From positions 27,478,532-27,542,531 of the forward strand of contig NC_090131.1 of assembly GCF_040581485.1 (NCBI RefSeq): a stretch of 64,000 bases of DNA, read 5' to 3'. Of the stretch, positions 38,701 to 53,700 are shown in pieces (within the stretch, counting starts at the first letter, position 1; each line of letters starts with the position of its first letter). The notes below the pieces were generated by a model. The model had not been told where the DNA came from. It saw only the letters and a list, made by a program, of their open reading frames with translations, and did no database searches. Source of the DNA: Linepithema humile. Its lineage: Eukaryota > Arthropoda > Insecta > Hymenoptera > Formicidae. The position numbers were made by a program, and so were the translations under genes.

Positions 38701-41700
38701 GTCGTCGAAGGCCAAAGACGCGTATTTTTAGCGGCCGCGCGCGCTCGTGAAACGCGGAAACGCGAAAGTACGCTCGTTCGCGATAAATCAGAAGTACAGT
38801 CGCGCTATTGTGCGAAAATACCATTTAATCGATCCATAACATTGAATTATTGCAGAGTTAAAACGTTGCAAGCTGAGAAGAATTTCTAGCTGCCGCGAAA
38901 GAAAGACCGAGCTGCTTCTTTGCCGGAATAATATTGCAATCTCGGGGCAATTCCGAATCATTTTTCCGAACGCGGAGATTAGCTCACTTTGAGCGGCAGT
39001 TTTTAATTTACTCGCATAAGCCCCGCCTCCTATCAGTTTGATTTTCCCGCTGGTCACGTAACTAACTGGCTTCCAACAACAAAGACTGCACCGCCTCGAG
39101 CAATAATGTTGAAGCTCGGCTAAGTCAAAGGAATGTTCGAGCCCGTAGGTGAAGAGGCGGCTCGACTTCGTAGCAGCATGCTCAAGCTACTTTGATGAAG
39201 TTCTTCTCGAGACTTCCAAGGAACGATATTAACAATGAACAGCGTAAATAAATTCTTTTGAAGTCTCGGCAAGCTCGGCGTTATTTAGTATTGACAAGTG
39301 ATCGTTAAATGGGATGAAGGGCTGAATCAACGATACAGCCGGCACGAGATGAAGGTTTCCAGCGCAAAATTTTCATTGACATCAAGAGAGTAATTGATTT
39401 GTTAAAAACATTTAATTGAATGTTTTCCTCTCTATGCGCGTTGCAAATAGAAACGCCTCGTAAAAGGGGAGAGTTAGTTAAACTGCAATTAAAGCTACCC
39501 GATGCGGGTGTGAGACCGCCCATTAGTTAATATAAACTTTGTTTTAATTACTCCGCGTATACGCAAGCATCGCAGAAATAATTTTCGTCATATTGTATGC
39601 GCGTAGCTTCTCTGCGACTAACTTGGTTTAAACGATGCCGCCCTGTGTATCTACACTGCTCTCTAATCTACAGACTTCGTATCTCCGCTACATAGTTTCT
39701 GATATCTGGTCTTGTGCTCTGCGCCAGAAGCCCTGTGGCTCACACGTCTATAAAGAGCGCGATCGAAATCGCAGTACTTCCGGGTGAGGAGTAATTTCTC
39801 GCGAAAGTAAGTCCAGCACATTGAAAATAAATTTTCTCCGCGCGCGGCTTCGCTTTCGAGAAAATTGATTTCTCGGCTGTGCGTAAAAAGAAGTTTAAAA
39901 TAATTTGTCACACCGGAACGTTTTATGCGGTAGCTTAAAATTTTACACATTTTATCGCCGTTCGTAACTGGCAGGTAGGTAGCGAGATGACACTCTTCTG
40001 CATATCGTCGAGATATGCTGCGAGATGACTTCCGATAACCGAGTAACGTGTTCGACGTGATACCGATTGCGAAAGAAAGAGCTCGCGATGCATCGCGACA
40101 TCGCGAATGATCGCCGCGCATAAAAGCGCATCGAGTTACTACGAATAGAGGGGCGCCTTTAAGAGCGATAGCTCGGTCTTTTGTCCGATACTTGACTCCG
40201 ATATCTACCCCGGCGTCTTTTCAAGCCGTGGAGACGCTCTCTCGCGGCGCATCCGAGCTATCTCGATCTCGCTCACAAACCGGAGAATTAATTAATCGGA
40301 TGACGCCGTCTCGTTGATAAATGACTCTCTTTTAGATCGATAAGACCCGGCGAGACAGTTACGCGCGCAACTTCTTTGACCAAGAATAATGCCAGTTGAC
40401 AAACTCGTTATTTACCGTTGACAAACTCGTTTTAGCGGAGAACAACCGCTTGCGGAGCACGGAAGTGCAGGCGAAGTGAATTATGTAATTTATTTGCCGT
40501 TTATCATCTAATGAATTAAGATCTCCGCGAGAACTGACGGCGGATGCTGAGAGCGGGATTATTACTGCCATCGATCCGACTATATTACTTCGCGTCAAAC
40601 TCCCTCGCGTCGGTTTCTGGAAGTCAATTAATGCAATTCGAACATGGCAATGATTAATGAATAATCACTTCGCTCACCGCGTGCCGCCGTAGCCTAGCAT
40701 GCGGAATTAAAGGAATTAATTTGATTAATTGAACGGATTTCGTTCATAATGCGCGGGCATCCGTCTTCCGTGTGCGACATCGCGGTAAGAATTATTGCGA
40801 GAACTTATTGTGTCGAGCGTTGATGTATAGCCAGGCAAGACTCACCACGAGGAGGACACATCGATTTTCAGAAGTTACGCCGCCGCATCCGAGCCAGCTA
40901 CCGATGACAGCCAGCACACCTGCGACGATCAAGGCGTAGGCCAAAGTGGGATACGTCGAGGTGGACATCAGAGATACGTAGCTGTGCTTCGCCACCACCG
41001 TCCAGATACCGATGCCACCCACCACCAGTCCGGACAGCTGCAACACGAGCGAGAAATATACTCGACTTAATTTCGCAAAGTCACGAGATGTCACGAAACA
41101 TCCGTCGCGGTGTCCCGCGCAATTCACACTTGACCTGCTTAGCGCTAATCTTAAAAACGAAGTAACATCGATAATCAGCGAGCGGCGCAAATGAGAAATT
41201 TCCTCGGCTGACAGCAGGTACGAAAATTTTTATCGCCGCTAAATTAACTTTTCTCATGATCGGACTTTACTCCGCTTTTTACGATCGCGCCGGAAATGAA
41301 TTCTTGTTCTTCAGAAGTTGAGGCGAATCGAGGCCAAATCTTGTTGGACCCCCGAGAGGGAAAAAACCCCCGAGACTGATTATACGTTCGCTCGCGTCTC
41401 GGCTTGTCGTCTCCGAAAATCTCTCGGATAATCGATACCAGCGATCATCGAACGGACGTAATAACACGGGAGCGAGAAGGGATCTCGTCTGCGTTCACGG
41501 AACTTCCGATAACAGGACAGTGCGTTTTATTCAATTTCATATCGCGGCCTTACCAGATACACCGCGGGCGTAAAGTCGATCCGATGACTAGTCGGATATC
41601 GTCACCGCCCACGACAGCTGGTACGAGAGTGAATGAATAACAGATATTGGGCGCGATAAAACTGCACGCATGGATGCGAGCACGCATTACGTGTACAGAA

Positions 41701-44700
41701 TGTTCGGGTAATTGATGCCGCGGAATAAGCAAGAGCAACATTAAAACAACCTAGAATATTCTCCGCGATCCTGATTTTTAATTCTAGATTAAAGTTCTGG
41801 GAGTTAAAAAATCACCCCGAAGTTAACCGTTGTCTTCGGCTTAACAATTGACCTAAGTAAAAAAGTTAGAAGAATTAAAGAAGGTGCTTAAGCACTCTTT
41901 TAAAAGATAATCCTTTCAAATTGAACTGCCTTTAATTTCCTCGCGAATCTCTTCCGAAAAGAAAGTACTTCCAAAGTCACGTCCATTTCTCTCTCGCGCG
42001 GATACGAATTTTCTCTCACAACGTTTTCATCCAACGCGCGCGCAAGTGTGCGTAACGGGTGTGCCGTCGTCAAACGTCATGCATCGCGTCGATTAAATGC
42101 CGCGTCCCGCTGCGATTTATTAGCGATCTTTTTTTTTTTTTTTTTTTTTCGCTTCTCGCGCCGGACCCCGTTTTTCTTCGCGGCGTGATATATATTTTTT
42201 TCCCCACTCGCTCTTCATGACACACTGACGCCCAACACGGAAACGTCCCGCGGGAGAGCGGTCGAAGGTATTCCAGAATATACGAGCCGCGCCGACGTAA
42301 ATATCGGCCGACGCGCGCGATATTTACGGTATCGGGGGAATGCACGTAGGGCACCGTGCGCACTGTTCCGGGAACAATGACCAAGTTACGAGCGGCTGGC
42401 AACTCTCTCCAAATAACAGCAAGTGGGCGATTTTATAATTACACATCACGCCCTTTCCGTTAACGAGAGAGAAAAAGATCGCGTACTGCATTACCTTTCA
42501 TTAAGGAAGGTTTTTACGGCAAATTCGATACCGGCGGAAATTAATGGCAAATATTACGATTTCCATTTAATTAAGAATCACTTTGATCCAATTCGTTTTT
42601 TCGCTGCAATTTAAAAACTTCACGATTGCAAGAAAACAGTTGGGAGTAATTTGCATAATATCGTAGCAATCATATTAACAAGCGTGCATATTACTAAGTG
42701 TGATACTAATGGAAATCACTACTTAATACCGGGATATTACGGAATCAAATGCGCATACGGCTGGTCAACATCACCTGTCAGCTGACTGTACACAGAGTAA
42801 TCGATAATATTGGATGCATTAACCCCCGGTAAATGCGACTAGAAGATTTTCGTGGATCTCATTCCATTTATTACATTTCGATAAATTTCCCGGAATATGC
42901 GGACTTCCTTCTATCTTTAAAGTTCTCCGAATAAGTTTCTCAATATCGAATAAGTAAAATGCACTTGTGCTCTCTCTCTCTCTCTTGTGCACTTTTCCCC
43001 ACATCTCGTCGCTCCATTTTTTGTTTGGAGTATTTGTTTCTTTTTTAATTTCAGTGGAGAGTAAAGTGATGCGCGATATTAACGGGAATAAAGTAATATT
43101 ATGTGCAAAATATGCAAACGTTGGTCGGCATGCGGTATTTACGATATTGTAGAATGCGGCTTCCGCGCGGGCAGACGCTCATCGCTGTTTCGTACGGAGG
43201 ATTCAAATTATGAGCTCGGAATTCGCGGTATGCGTAAATGCGCGGATAATGTGCGACGTAACGGCGTGTTATGATAATTTGCCTTGCAGCGAGCCGCTCT
43301 CCTCTATCGCGAAATAAAAATACCGCAATTCTGCTTTCGCTATTTTCCCCGGAATATCCGGCTCGAAACGCTGATTTGAAATTTTGATTCGCGATACATC
43401 GTCGGTTATCGAATGTAATCAAAGATCGCTTGTGAACTGGACACAATTGATTATGCGCGTAATTATACAACCCGTGTTCGCAATTATACAATCTATTACA
43501 CAACGAATTTGCGATCGGACAGTTTTCTACACCAAGCAGAAATTATTTTCGTGACAATAATAGGGATTCGATTTTTTTTTTACACACATTTACTGTGACG
43601 TATAAAAACGCGAGTTCCACAGAAAGAACGATAAAATACGTAATATCGTAAAGTATATTATAATGTATTGCGATAAAACTTGCAAAGCAATAACATTTTA
43701 TACGACGAACCATTTCGCATCGCGAAATTCCAGCGCCAAATCGCGCAGGACAATTCCTTGAGTATCGCAGCGCGTTTCCGAAGCGCCACGTAGCACCGAT
43801 ACACGTTCTTACGCATAAATAACGAATGCTTCGCTCTATCCGCGCGGGACGTAATACATCCATTAAAGATCCGGAGTCAACGGTAGTGTATTCGGGCAAT
43901 ATTCCAATCCGGAATTCGTATCTGAGTCCTGGCGTACGGCGTGATCGCGCGCACACACACAGGCGCGCGCGCGCGCGCACGTACGGCTGTGCGCGAAAAG
44001 AGAACCTCGATTCGATTCCCCACGGACGGGTTATAGAGCCGTCGCGTGGTAGCGTGCCGCAATTTATTATTTTATCATTGTCCTGATGGCGCGCACACGT
44101 ACGTAGCCCCGGCGTGCGTCGGGTCGACGATGTATCGTAAATCGTATATATCGCGCCGATATTCTTCGCGTCTACGTGCCCGTATTTCAGATCACCGCCC
44201 GTATCCTTCGCCGCGTCGCCTCGATCGGAAAATAGAGCAGCGAAAAAGGAAAAATCCCGACGTACAGCGATACTGCGAGTCCGAGCCACGGCGGATCCTC
44301 TCTCGATCTCTCGCCGTGCGAAACGCGGCACGATTTCGCTTTACGTCGGGAAACGCTTTACATAATTGATCCGGTGAGCCGCAGCATGAATTAAGCATGA
44401 ATTAGGTAGCCCGCAATACGCAACACGAAAAATACAGTGAAATTTCATTTGCGGGGGACTTGGATCGCGGGTGACGCGGTTCGAATCGACCAGCGACACG
44501 GTATTTATTGAATTGTTCAATATTTCACTGGCAAAATATTCGAACGAACGTAATAACAAGTCGCGAACGTGAAAATAAATGATCGAATTACTCGCCAGAT
44601 GTTCTCGCGCGTATTCTTGTAGTACACCGACGTTCTAATCTCTTTCGGTACGCTGCTCAGGTACGGCTTCAGTCAGCGGTCGCTTATGTACTTATGCATA

Positions 44701-47700
44701 TAGTGCAACCTCCGCGCGAACTGCATCGGATGTAACGAGACAGCTGGCGAACCGAACGTGCCAGCCAATGCAAGCGCGCGATCAGCTCTCGGTTAAACTA
44801 CGTTGCAACTTGGGCAATGTTATGCTAATCCGTTCACGTACTCGCTAAATTTTACCGGACAGCGCAGCACAGCGGCAAACGGTGCAGAAAACGACAAACG
44901 GAAATGCGGAAATTAAAAATCGTACATCACCCTGGACTGGAAAACGTCCTGAAATATTATAGCAGACTCGTGTAAATTATGACACCATAGAAGCATAATA
45001 TAACGGAATATTTGTCGGGAGGGAACGATTTCATTTGTTTCACTATATTCCGGTTGGCGCGTGCTTCTCGCTTTAATGTGAAAAAATTCAATTAAGATTC
45101 ACACGAATTCGCATGAACGTTGCAGAAAAAGAAAACAAGGCACTTTATAACTGCCAATTAAATGTATTTTGTGCGAAAGGTTTTTTCGTTTGTTTGCTCC
45201 TTTTTTTTTCTTTTCACAATAATAACATTCAAGAATGAATGAGAGATATTTACTAAAACGTTTGCGTCGCACAACTTTTGTCGTGCGCGCGACGAGACAT
45301 TTATGATTTCCGCCGGATCGTAACTTTCAACGAGTTGTCTATCGAAAACACTCGCGCTCGGACAACCACGGAAATCTCGTTCTGGACTGGTTTTCTGGTA
45401 TTCTCAAAGGGACGTCAGCGACCTTCTCCGACGCCCCCGCCGCCTCCTCTTCACGGCCATCTTTATTTTTTATCCTTCCACGGGATTATCGACCGCTGCT
45501 TATCTTTCCGCCTCCTCCCACGCCGAGGTAAGCGATCCAGGGGACAAATAAAGTTCTTAAGATATAACGGTGTTTAGTTTCTTTTTTTATTTTTTTTATT
45601 GCATTCCTCCATATAATTCCTGGCGGACCGGCGATCCGTGGAAAGACGCGATTCCCCCATCCGAAAAGAAATTTCGTTCGATACAGGAGCGAACGGACGG
45701 GAGACACGGTATAAAGCGCAGAATGAAAAGCGGACGCGGCGGCATTTCTGCGATTCGACTTTTTCCACTTTATTCCTACACCCCGGGATCCCTCGCAGAT
45801 CTATCGCCGGAATTGGAAGCATCTGTTTCCCGCCGGGCGTACCGAGAGAGGGTTTCCCTCTCATTCGAGAGTAGGATAAATGCCCGCTCCGCTAGAACGG
45901 AGAATCGGACGGAACGAAGGCGAAGTGGAATTAAAGGCAACGCGATACTTCGAATTTGTATACCGCTTCTCCGCTCTTCCGTCCTACCTCCCCCCCCCTC
46001 CCCCTCCCTCTCGTTCCCTTTCTCTTTGCGCGCGGATTCTTTTCCTAATAAAAATTCATCTCATTGTCGCAGTTTTTTTTCCGCCGGGAAAAAAATTGCA
46101 GACGCTGCGCAATTATTGTTTCGTTTTCACAATTATCGTCGCGCGATAATTGTGAAAACGAAATTTGAGACGCACAATGCCGTTCGCTAAACGAACAGGA
46201 GAACAACGGCTGTGAAGGAAAGGAGGGAATCATGCAGGAAGCAAGAAAACGGCATTGTCTTTCCGAGCGTCTCGGTATCAGCCGGACGAAATTCCGAGCG
46301 TCTTCAAACGACGTCCCGCATTCCCGGAGGGGTTAAGTACTTCGTCCGAGCTCCCCGCCGCAGAAATTCTCCACTGCAAATAGCTGGCGTTCTCTAAATA
46401 ATTAAATCATCCCCGTCGCGCAAACACGATAATTTTCGGATACGGTTGTTGGAACTCCGCGAGAGTGCATCGTTGACGTCAAGGGCCAGCCGTCGCCCAC
46501 GCCGACATAAACGCCGATGTAATTCGATTCGGTACTTAATTATCTCACCCTGAGTACGTTCGCTGCGTTATCACGGGATTAATAACATGTTATTTATAGC
46601 GAGTATCGTGAAGTTAATTAAAAGTGGATCACCAACCGGCTTGGCGCCGTCAGTTCAATGCGGCATAAAGAAACTGCACGCTAACGTAATTAGAGAGTCA
46701 TTAAAAAGGCGACTCGCGGGTGGTAAAAATATCATAAAAATAATTCCAACCACGTTTCACTTACTAATGATATACCGAAGACAATAAGAAGCAAAATAGT
46801 TGTCGGAGCGCAAAAAACTATGAACTATTATTAATCAAGACAATTCTTGTGCTGCGACAACCGCGGCTTTTGACTCTTATTGCCTTCTGCATCATTATTT
46901 ATATTTGGAACCGCTGTATGTCTTGTTTTACAAGGAAGAAATTTATAATTCTTTCAGTTAAAAATATTTTGCGTTTTTTCGTTAACGGATCGATTAAAGC
47001 AAATCATGCTATTTATTCATTCAATTCTTTAAATTTCGGCGCATCCAGGAAATTAAATTTTTTATAATATCTTATTTGCAACAGCACACGAGCCAATTTC
47101 GGGCGACATGCGAGCTTGCCAAATGCATTCGGACGCCGCATATACGGGAATCGATCTTTTTTTCCATCGATCCCCGGCGCCGGCCAGCATTTTTATTACA
47201 TTAGACGTCAGGATTTCAATATCTCGACGATGTACGACCGGACGACGGAGATATAAATTTTTGCGCGGCTACCGTGGCTGGCTGTGCGGTACGTGAGGGT
47301 CATCCCATTACCGAGCCAGCATCCGAAATCTGTGGCGGACAACGCGTATACCGCCGTGTACAGTCTAGTCGCGCCCGTTTACGCCGGATGTACTCGTTTC
47401 CATTTTAATTGCACCGACAACATTTCGCGATGCGTTTCCGGCGATTCCGCCTCCACCGCTATCGGAAAACCAATGCCGTCGCTTTAACTGTCCGACGTCT
47501 AGAATGCAGAATTTGCGAGCTCGCAAAATTATCGTCCGACTTCTCTTTCGCGGATATAAATTTACTTATACGCCTGTAAAATATATTTCTAGCTATATTT
47601 AAGAAACGTTTCTGTAATTCGTGATTTATTCGACAATTACTCGCTTTCTCTCGACTGAGATTCCGCGAAACATAAATCACAAAGCTTCCTCGCTAATAGC

Positions 47701-50700
47701 ATCACATCTAATAATAAAACGTATGGCAGAAGTCTGTGTATGAATAAACCCGATAAAATTACGTTTACGACGGATGAGATGTTTGTATACAGTCAATATA
47801 TCACAGCGTCTTGCGTTTCGCCTTTGTGTGCCGAGCGATGCCTAATAAACTTAGTTATCCATCTAAATCAAATTACGTCGCTTAGTGCACTGTGACTGAC
47901 AGTTTCAGAATATGCACTTACGTAATTCCGCACGCTCCGTTACGAATTGCGTATCTGCTCGAAGTATGCCGGGGATACGTCTAATTTTAGGTTCCGTTTG
48001 CAAGCTCAATCGTGTGTCCGGACGCGCACGCGAATTTCGAACAACGCCCATCCATATCTTCGCATTCGAGTCGAATAAAAATTACTTGAAAAACGTTTCC
48101 GCTTGCAGCGGGAAACGCTCCCCCCCCCCCTCTCCGGGCACATTATAATTTAAATTCCTTTATTCCGACCTCCTTTATGCGTTGTAATCCCTTTTCAACG
48201 GCAGAACACATAAATAATCGAAGCACGAGTTCGCCACGTTATATATACGCAAGTCAAATAAAAATTATTTGAGGAATGCTTCCGCTCGCGGCAAGAGACA
48301 ATTTTTTTGTTCTAGAACGCTACCTACATAATTTACATTCACCGGCCTCCCTTACATGCAATCCTTTTTCAGCCGCGACGCGCATAAATAATCGCGGCAC
48401 GAGTCTGTTATAATATTTACTGTCACATTTTTCTCAAGCGGGTTCCGTCGCGCGGCGCTCGTACGCCTCTCCAGATATTTCTCGACACTTTTCCTCGATG
48501 GCTTCCCGTAAACTTTTCATCCGCGTTTCTCCTTCCCGTCCAGTTGGATGCGTCTCGCGCGGGCATGAGCGTTGCCATGAATTCATAAGTATGCGTTACG
48601 ATCCGGAATGATTATGTACGACACAGTAATTCCCTAGCAACCTTATTCAAAGATACAGCCTGCCGCTATGCTGCCGCCGCCGTCGTCGCCGCCGCCGTAG
48701 CCGCCGTCGCGAGATATCATCTGCGCTGCCGTGCACTTTCTTCCAGCCTCTCCCATCCTCTTTACGACCACCAGTTGGCATCGCGGTGTGCGTTAGTACG
48801 TATGTATGCGCGCGCGAGCCGAGCTTCGCATGATTTACGACAAACGAGTTAAGAGCGCCGCCACCGCGTAATGATAAACATTTTCGACGTTGCGTGCACG
48901 TTGCAGACTCGCGATTCTCAGACCACGAAGACGAGAGCGCCTAAGCGCGCTGTGTAATTTAATAGAATCGTTTACGGAGAGAGCTTTATGATAATCGAAG
49001 CCCCGGGCCGTATGCCGAATGAATTTGCGGCGTCGTCGCTTTACATGTTCAATGTGTTTGTTGCATTAAATATGATATATACTTCCAAATATGTGTGTTG
49101 CAATGTTGTCGAGAAGGAACGTGTAACATTTGTCAACCTTTATCTCACCTTTTCAACTGCTAATTAAAAATGATTAAAATTAGCGTATGGTATTTCTGAG
49201 AAAAAAGCATCTCGCACGTAAATAAAAGATGAGAATTAGATAACGGCGTCGAGCGCTAAATACACGAAGAGAAAACGAGCTATTATCCTTATTAGATGTT
49301 TTTCTAAAGTGAATTATGCCCGGCTGTTGTCCAGATAGAATCAAGCTTTCCAGCTTTCAGTATATTATTCCGTAGCACGCGGGAAAAACTGACTTCGGCA
49401 CTATTACGAGATTACGAGAGCTCGCACAAGTCAATTCGGCGCAATCGATATAGAACACATTCGCCTATCGGTCCTTGCTTATGGACGTTAATATCATTTT
49501 ACGTTTAACGCATTTAATTCGATTTAACGGCGAAACCCCGTGGGAACGTAAAATACGGCGGCGGCATCGAGCGGAAACAGTTAGTTTCCGTGTATCCTCT
49601 ATCTATCCCGTATTTTACGCTACTTTACTTCGTGACCGGCGTTTATCGCACAAAGCATCTATTGATCTACCATGAACCGGTAGTCGTCTTCGATCCGAGC
49701 GCGACTTGCGATAACGTCCGATAAATTTCGCAACAACGACGGCATTTAATCGGTCGCGCGGCGCAACGCCTCGCTGCATCTCTCGGGCGAGAAAGCCTGC
49801 CTCGGTAAGAACGTACCGTCGATGCGAAAGAAGAAGGTGGATATCCATTAGCATAAGACTCGAGAAGATCTCCGGTCGAAGATAACCGGCCCCCTTATTT
49901 ATATAGTCAGGACCAATCAGCCGTTCCTGTGCGCGCGTCCTGGCGCGCGCGAGTCTGATAAAAGCCAGACCCTGCCTTCGTGTCGCGATACCGAACGAGC
50001 TGCGAGTCGTTTATAACGCCAACTATCATTACACGCGGCGCCTTGAAACAAGATGCCTTGGATAATGATTTGAAATTATTGCCGCAATCGTAAATTTTTT
50101 AGATAAATTTATTCGCGATTGTAACGGAAAGAATAGATAAGAAAAACTGGAGAGAGTACAATGCAATTAGAAGAACAAGTACCTATAAAATCATAGATTA
50201 AATATTAATAACGCGGCAACAAAAGAGTGAACAAAAGTGTATGTGGAACGAAATGAAACCAAGCGCGCAAAACAGTAAAGAAAGGGAAAATAAAGTCGAG
50301 AAACAAGCGAGATATTAATAATTAAATAATGTTATACTAATAATGAGAACTGCTGTTTATAATAGTGCACCAAATTGATTAAATAATAATCCATCACTGG
50401 CATCAGAAATGTGGATAAATATTACATCGTGTATGCATGCAATATTCGCGCCTGTACATTCGGATTGTTTAAAAATGTCGGAATTACCGCGATACCATTT
50501 ACCAATTTATTATCTCCACCCGCCTCTGCGCCTCCTCCTCCTCCTCCTCCTCCCCTTTCCACGATATCCGATCTAGAAATGTCATTTCATGGCGCATTGG
50601 ATTATTATTCCGCGATGGCGAGCATGAAACTGGCCTTAAGCCGCCCGGTGCCTGGAATATTCCAAGATCCAATCTCGTGGAGGCACGTAAATCCTCGCGA

Positions 50701-53700
50701 GGAAACCCGGAGGTGAGCCCCGTTGTATCCCGGGGCGAAATTAGAATAATTACGCGTATATTCTAGCCCGCCTTACCGCCGTCCGCCTCTTGGCCGACTT
50801 TAAGGAAAACCTTCAGGCGTCTCTCCCGTTTATTTTCTTTCGGGAGTATTTAGCAACGAGTTGCATGCATTCCGCGCGCACAACGGAGAAATCCAGGTAA
50901 TCCCTTTTTCTCCGAATGTCTCCCTTTCACGGACGCCTTCGTAATATGAAAGATTACTTGCTGCTTCAGCGAAAAATAATAGATGAATGCAATGTAAATC
51001 TCAGCAATATGTTGACAAATTATAAAGTTATTTCTAAATAATTTTAACATATAATTTATTAGTCAGTTCTTTTTGCGCCTAAAAATATTTCGACTATTTG
51101 TGAATTTTATAACAAGGGAAAGAGATGAATGCATAACGTCGCATTTTGATATTTGTAATTATTGCTATATTTAGTGCAGCAATGTTATTAACGGGATAAT
51201 GTAACATTGTTCCCGTACAGTTTATGCTGTTTGTATAAAATATGATAGTTAAATCACGCCACGTAATTAGCTCGATAATAGCTCATTTGGGGATTTATGT
51301 TCACAATTACGTATCACGAAAATATCATTTGGGAGCCACTAATTATTGTTATGCTGGCAACGTTACAGATCTAATATGTTGAAAACAAATTTGAAATTTA
51401 TATTAGAAATATACTTTTCTCGTCTTTCGTCACACGTGCTGTTTTTTTTTTCTCAGCTACTCGCATGTCTTCAAGTACCTTTTCCACATGCATTCTCGTT
51501 CAGTCAAGAGAGTCAATGTCCGTTCGAATCGAATGAATTGAATAATCTCGGCACTGCAGAAATGGCGTTATTCGACGCACGTTACAGGACACGACGGTCG
51601 GTAATTAAGCGACGGGATGCGAAATAATTCAACACACGTTTCCTCCGCCACGTGGAAGGGATTTCGGTGCCGCGCTCCTCCGCGTTGCGCGCATGTTCGC
51701 GATCGTCCCCGCCGCCGATCGGCGAACGTGCACCGATTGCATTCTATCAGCATCGAGATACGCCGGTATGTGCGTTACACTCGCACCCGGCGCGTGCGAC
51801 GAAATGCAAGCACTCCTGGGAACGTACCGGGAATGCGTCGCTGTCTCATCACCCGACAACAGTCGAATCGCGAGCATAATTGACGATCAAAGTGAGTAAC
51901 AGCACGATCCTCTCGTCGACGGCAGGCGAATGAGAGAATGATAGGAAGTTTCGCGAGCAGGTGCGAACGATCCCATTGATTTCGCTGGTTTGAGATTAAA
52001 ATGTCGCTCTGAAGTGAAAACTTTGCTGGCGTTTAATTATCATTACTATTATCTCTGCCAATAAACTTTTGCGCGATATATTTAATTGATTGCGCGTTTA
52101 GAGTTTTAATCGAATTATTATAAGTTCGTGAAAATTTACATGATTAATAAACTTAATTAATGACCCGAATTAATAAACCTAATTAAAAGTTAATAAACTT
52201 GGTAAACGTATTTTATAAAGTAGCAATTAATAATCGGAGAGAATTGAAAGTGCATTAAATATTATTACAATATGATACGCAAAAACCTATTATTCTCTCT
52301 CCCTCTCTCTCTCTCTCGTCATATTTCTCTGAAAGCTGTCAATCAAATTAGAGCGCGACATTAAGGTCGAGTAAGAGAAATTGCGACGAGAGAATGAAGC
52401 GAACGCTTCATTTGAGTGCCGTAGATACTTATTAACCAGTAATTAGCAACGCTGCCTGCGATATGGTTAATTATTACAATTAAGCCGTTCTGAGAGTATC
52501 CCAATTCCCCACGGGAACTTCCTCGCACACATACGGGACTGTTGCATTATTACTCATGCCCGGATTTAGCAGAATCTCGCGTGCAAATTCGCAACGCGAA
52601 TAAAATATATCTCAAAGAAGATTTATAAAAAATTCTTCAAAGACACATTTTGCTCGATGCAACGTAAAGAGAAGAAAAGAGAAAACGCGACACTAATATA
52701 TGTGGCAATTTGCCGCAAAATATATAACTGTATAAAGTTATTTTATTAAGCATTTGCAAGAAAACTTCACCGAACGGATTTACGCGACAATTTTGATGTA
52801 ATTTTTTCTATACCTCATTAAAAGTTTTGCAAGGTGCAGGAAAAACTTTAAGCTCTAAACTGTATCTTATTTAAGTCCAACAAACTTTCCAACTTTTCCT
52901 GATTAATTAGATCATTGCCCGAACGATTCATTATATATAATCGGGGACACACAAGCAGAAAGAGAGCAACTAACCACTTTTCGTACGTAATGTAATTACC
53001 ACTCTCTAATGGAATGAAGTCGCAAAAAACTTGCGGTAATTACTTCATTACCTCTTTACTATAATATCTCGAGAAAAAAATTTCCGTGAAAACTCGGCTC
53101 GCATTCCCCTCGCGCCCGGCAAAAATTCTAATTCAAATGTTATTACGGTTACATTGGAATACTTCAGCGTACACATGGAATTAATTTAATTAAAGTGCAA
53201 TTTTTTAATCGAGATGTACCTTTTTTTTTTTTTTTAATTAAGATATTTAATTAAAAAATTCTTTATACCAGCCGTGATGCGAACATTATTGATGCCGAGA
53301 ATTGTTTGCCTCGACAACATAACTGCTTTAAAAATGTTGTAATTATTTCAGTAAATACTGTATATTAGACTAATTACAAACGTATGTGCATAATTGTAGT
53401 AAATTTGAGCATCGTGTTCTTGAAAAAAGAAATTACATTTCTCGTTAATTCCTTTTGCGAATGTATCTTTGTTGCTGCGAAACCATTCCTCGCGCAATCT
53501 CTCGGCTTGTTCCAAGTATCTGCACAAGGGTTTCTACAATTATGCACTTACCGTCCCGCCGGTGCATCTACCGTGGTAACATTGAATCTACTGACTTTGG
53601 CCTGGCAGTGACTGCACTTCTCTGAATGCAATCAATGGGCGTAAACGCACGTGTTAAGCGGCCGGCATTGTTGCACCAGCATTGTTCCGAGCAGGTTATT

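Larger units (their letters stand above)
25798..40845 (-). other. Tetraspanin intron 2, 15 kb, no internal gene seen
   Basis: Contains the mobile elements at 27251-28599 and 37095-37275, the tandem duplication at 34911, microsatellites near 26926, 29365, 29699, 31090 and 31433, and CpG-rich stretches, notably 37880-38330. ORFs up to about 135 codons exist on both strands but have no recognisable domain. Confidence 0.65.

Noticed and set aside
43543..44331. Minus-strand ORF of 262 codons, the longest in the window
   Set aside because: Arg/Cys/Tyr-rich translation running through a CA/CG microsatellite, no domain, no splice signals, and long ORFs on the other strand too. Explained by high CpG content lowering stop-codon frequency.
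44470..44500. GGTTCGAATCGACC, resembling a tRNA T-arm
   Set aside because: No acceptor stem, D-arm or anticodon arm could be folded around it on either strand.
45570..46190. Plus-strand ORF of 206 codons
   Set aside because: Low-complexity Ser/Pro/Arg translation crossing a poly-C tract and the perfect hairpin; no family resemblance.
48668..48712. CCG/GTC triplet-rich stretch, possible coding repeat
   Set aside because: Short and imperfect, without an ORF or exon context; ordinary simple sequence.
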